Below, piece by piece: positions 62,265 to 64,000 of a DNA stretch of 64,000 bases. Both the position numbers and the translations under genes were made by a program. How positions within the stretch are numbered: the first letter of the stretch is position 1; every line of letters begins with the position of its first letter. Origin of the DNA: Sneathiella sp. (GTDB lineage: Bacteria; Pseudomonadota; Alphaproteobacteria; Sneathiellales; Sneathiellaceae); NCBI GenBank assembly GCA_002706985.1, contig PAKP01000087.1, positions 1 to 64,000 of the forward strand, given 5' to 3'. The notes under the pieces were generated by a model. It had not been told where the DNA came from. It saw nothing but the letters and a program-made list of their open reading frames with translations, and searched no databases.

Positions 62265-63458
62265 TTAGTAGCTGATTGCGCTGATCAGCTTCCATTTATC
62301 TCCCTGTACCTGATAAAGCGAGGCGCTGTTGCGTGCATCCGGACCCAAATGGTCCTCTGCGGAGAAGCTGTAAGGTGCGCCGCCAAAGATATTCTGGTAG
62401 TCCTTGATGCTCTCAATGGCTTCTGCAACATTGTCAGCTGTCGGCTCCGGCCCTGCTTTTTCGAGAGCCATTGCAAATACTTCCATCAAATCGTATCCGG
62501 CGATTGACTGCAGCACAGCGTCATCACCAAACCGCTCCTTGTACTTGTCCATCCAGGCTTTCACTTCCGGCGTCGCATCCTCATAGTAAGGAATTGGCGA
62601 CTGACCGGTGCCGTACAGTCCCTCAGTCAGGCCCTTCGCCAAAGTTACATTCTCAGGAACGTATCCGGCAGAGCTGACAACAAAAATCGGCTCATAGCCA
62701 ATTTTCTTGGCAGTTGCCATGCTACCGATCGTCTCACCGATGATCGTGCCAAGACAAACCAGTTCCACGCCTTCAGATTTCAGCTGCGCGATCTGGGACG
62801 AGAAATCTTTTGCCCCGCGCTTGAAGTTTGTCTTCACAACTTCATCCAGCCCCATGTCCTTGGCCTGATCTTCGCATCCGTGAAGCACGTTCTTGCCGAA
62901 ATCATCATCCTGATAGAGAACGCCAATTTTTTTGACGCCATTGTTGTCAACAAAGTATTTAACTGCGGCCTGCATCTGGTCACTGTACGGAGTGAACCCA
63001 CCGAATTTAAGTTTATGGTGCGGCAGGAACATTTCGTTGGCTGCGGTAACAGGGAAAATGTTCATAACCCCCATTTTTAGGGCGCGAGGCATTGTCACCA
63101 TGTTTGGTGGCGTCCCGAGGGCACCGATAAGCGCAAAGACCTTATCTTTCTTCAGGAGTTTATCGCCTGCTTGCGCCGCCTTGTTCTGCTGATATGCAGA
63201 GTCTTCGACAATAAGCTCGATCATGCGGCCATGGATACCACCTTTGGCATTAATCTCCTCTACCGCCATGCGCATCCCGTTCGTTACCGGTACACCCCAT
63301 AGCGCGACAGGCCCGGAGAGAGGTTGATGCGATCCAAGCACAATCTTATCATCATAAATCCCCTGATCCGCCGAGGCGATACCGACGGAACCTGCAAACA
63401 CCGCCACCATTGCCGTCGCGGCAGCAAGTGAAATTTGCAAAAAACTTCTGCGTTTCAT
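62265..63458 (-). CDS. Branched-chain amino acid-type ABC receptor (LivK family)
   Basis: A 397-residue periplasmic receptor of the type I (Leu/Ile/Val-binding) fold: KIVLGSHQPLSGPVALWGVP, INAKGGIHGRMIELIVEDSA, IGVLYQDDDFGKNVLHGCED. The signal MKRRSFLQISLAAATAMVAV has twin arginines. GGGAGAAAA precedes ATG 63458; a longer frame to 63503 lacks a site. The acyl-CoA synthetase gene lies 71 bases upstream on the same strand, an arrangement seen in Liv-type clusters that import aromatic or fatty acids for CoA activation, so the ligand may be such an acid rather than an amino acid. Confidence 0.9.
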   Translation of the reverse strand: MKRRSFLQISLAAATAMVAVFAGSVGIASADQGIYDDKIVLGSHQPLSGPVALWGVPVTNGMRMAVEEINAKGGIHGRMIELIVEDSAYQQNKAAQAGDKLLKKDKVFALIGALGTPPNMVTMPRALKMGVMNIFPVTAANEMFLPHHKLKFGGFTPYSDQMQAAVKYFVDNNGVKKIGVLYQDDDFGKNVLHGCEDQAKDMGLDEVVKTNFKRGAKDFSSQIAQLKSEGVELVCLGTIIGETIGSMATAKKIGYEPIFVVSSAGYVPENVTLAKGLTEGLYGTGQSPIPYYEDATPEVKAWMDKYKERFGDDAVLQSIAGYDLMEVFAMALEKAGPEPTADNVAEAIESIKDYQNIFGGAPYSFSAEDHLGPDARNSASLYQVQGDKWKLISAISY

Positions 63459-63529
63459 TTGTTTTCTCCCAATTAGTTCCCTGATATTACTATAATAACC
63501 CATTTTTCTAATTTACGGAAATCCCTACA

Positions 63530-64000
63530 TTATTCGTACATCGTGTCGATCAGTGACTTGTATTTTTGGTTGACGAAGGAGCGCTTCAATTTCATCGTCG
63601 GAGTCAATTCATCGTCTTCCGCCGTCAGCACTTCGTCAATCAGTCTGAAATCCTTGATGGTTTCCACTTGAGCGAAATTCTTGTTGACCGCTTCCACCTC
63701 ACTCCGGATCAGATCCAGGACCTCCTGAGCGCGGCATAAACTTTGAAAATTGGTAAATGGTACGTCCTTGTCCTGGGCGTATTTTTCAACATTTTCATGA
63801 TCAATCATGATCAGCGAGGTCAGGTATTTCCGCTTATCCCCGATGACCACGGCGTCGGAGACGTAAGGACTGAACTTCAGCTGGTTTTCAATTTCCGACG
63901 GGGTAATGTTCTTGCCGCCCGCCGTGATGATAATATCCTTCATACGGTCGGTAATCTTCACAAAACCATTGTTGTCGATATAACCGACATCTCCGGTATG
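63530..64000 (-). CDS. Long-chain acyl-CoA synthetase (AMP-forming), N-terminal part cut by window edge
   Basis: An open frame of 157 codons runs in from the right edge and stops at 63530. The visible C-terminal part reads HTGDVGYIDNNGFVKITDRM, then KDIIITAGGKNITPSEIENQ, VVIGDKRKYLTSLIMIDHEN and a final LTPTMKLKRSFVNQKYKSLI, the ending of the FadD15/COG1022 branch of acyl-CoA synthetases. It forms acyl-AMP and then acyl-CoA from a carboxylic acid. The adenylation P-loop lies outside the window. It probably belongs to the same operon as the Liv-type receptor. Confidence 0.9.
   Translation of the reverse strand, partial: HTGDVGYIDNNGFVKITDRMKDIIITAGGKNITPSEIENQLKFSPYVSDAVVIGDKRKYLTSLIMIDHENVEKYAQDKDVPFTNFQSLCRAQEVLDLIRSEVEAVNKNFAQVETIKDFRLIDEVLTAEDDELTPTMKLKRSFVNQKYKSLIDTMYE

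Noticed and set aside
1-64000. CRISPR arrays, insertion sequences, prophage or tRNA-linked islands
   Set aside because: No spaced direct-repeat array, transposase, integrase, tRNA or phage structural gene was seen on either strand.

Overview
The window reads as one continuous piece of chromosome from a free-living, probably marine, alphaproteobacterium of moderate GC content. The evidence is the density of solute-receptor transporters (two TRAP systems, one tripartite tricarboxylate system, a GlpSTPQV-type glycerol ABC importer, a Liv-type receptor, an AGCS symporter), the ydbH-ynbE-ydbL set, a dodecin, a SigK/RskA-type ECF pair and TauD, PhyH and DUF1989 oxidation genes. No genus can be assigned from the sequence. 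I see no rRNA, tRNA, transposase, phage gene, integrase or CRISPR array. The window cuts genes at both edges: a YpfJ-type zinc peptidase on the left and an acyl-CoA synthetase on the right.

Region 1 (1-9.0 kb): a minus-strand operon runs iclR, E1-alpha-like, E1-beta-like, acetolactate-synthase-like TPP enzyme, then a TRAP transporter (dctP, dctQ, dctM). Its genes overlap or abut. Opposite it is an unrecognised 273-aa protein made of two copies of one module, with a dyad between the two starts. Region 2 (9.0-13.4 kb): an AcrAB-like RND pump without a TolC or regulator. Region 3 (13.4-22.1 kb): an AT-rich gap, an MHYT-GGDEF-EAL signalling protein, an MFS carrier, an N-formylglutamate amidohydrolase fused by overlaps to a second TRAP system, then dodecin behind a possible 21-codon leader ORF.

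Region 4 (22.2-38.9 kb): enoyl-CoA hydratase, UspA plus AGCS symporter, an unknown periplasmic protein, a haloacid dehalogenase, an 874-aa adenylation-carrier-thioesterase protein, a YghU-type glutathione transferase, an ATC-hydrolase-like protein, the ydbH-ynbE-ydbL envelope lipid operon, a TauD-type dioxygenase, an acetyltransferase and an alpha/beta hydrolase.

Region 5 (38.9-50.1 kb): the glycerol ABC operon glpV-hairpin-glpS-glpT-glpP-glpQ-DUF2160, preceded by paired ACGAAA repeats. Next comes an XRE-cupin regulator divergent from a DauA-like FAD amino acid dehydrogenase that is coupled to tctCBA. The two ATPases of the glycerol importer are asymmetric. The dehydrogenase has lost the residues that recognise D-arginine in DauA.

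Region 6 (50.1-64 kb): acid phosphatase, an atypical acyl-CoA dehydrogenase, DUF1989 protein, LemA with a DUF2207 membrane protein, a PhyH/FAD-monooxygenase/cupin oxidation cluster, an ECF sigma/anti-sigma/fasciclin set resembling mycobacterial SigK-RskA-MPT70, a fold-type IV aminotransferase, and a LivK-like receptor beside an acyl-CoA synthetase.

The candidates for something undescribed are the duplicated 273-aa protein with the three TPP-enzyme chains, the A-T-TE protein, and the altered DauA-like enzyme with its own transporter and operator array.
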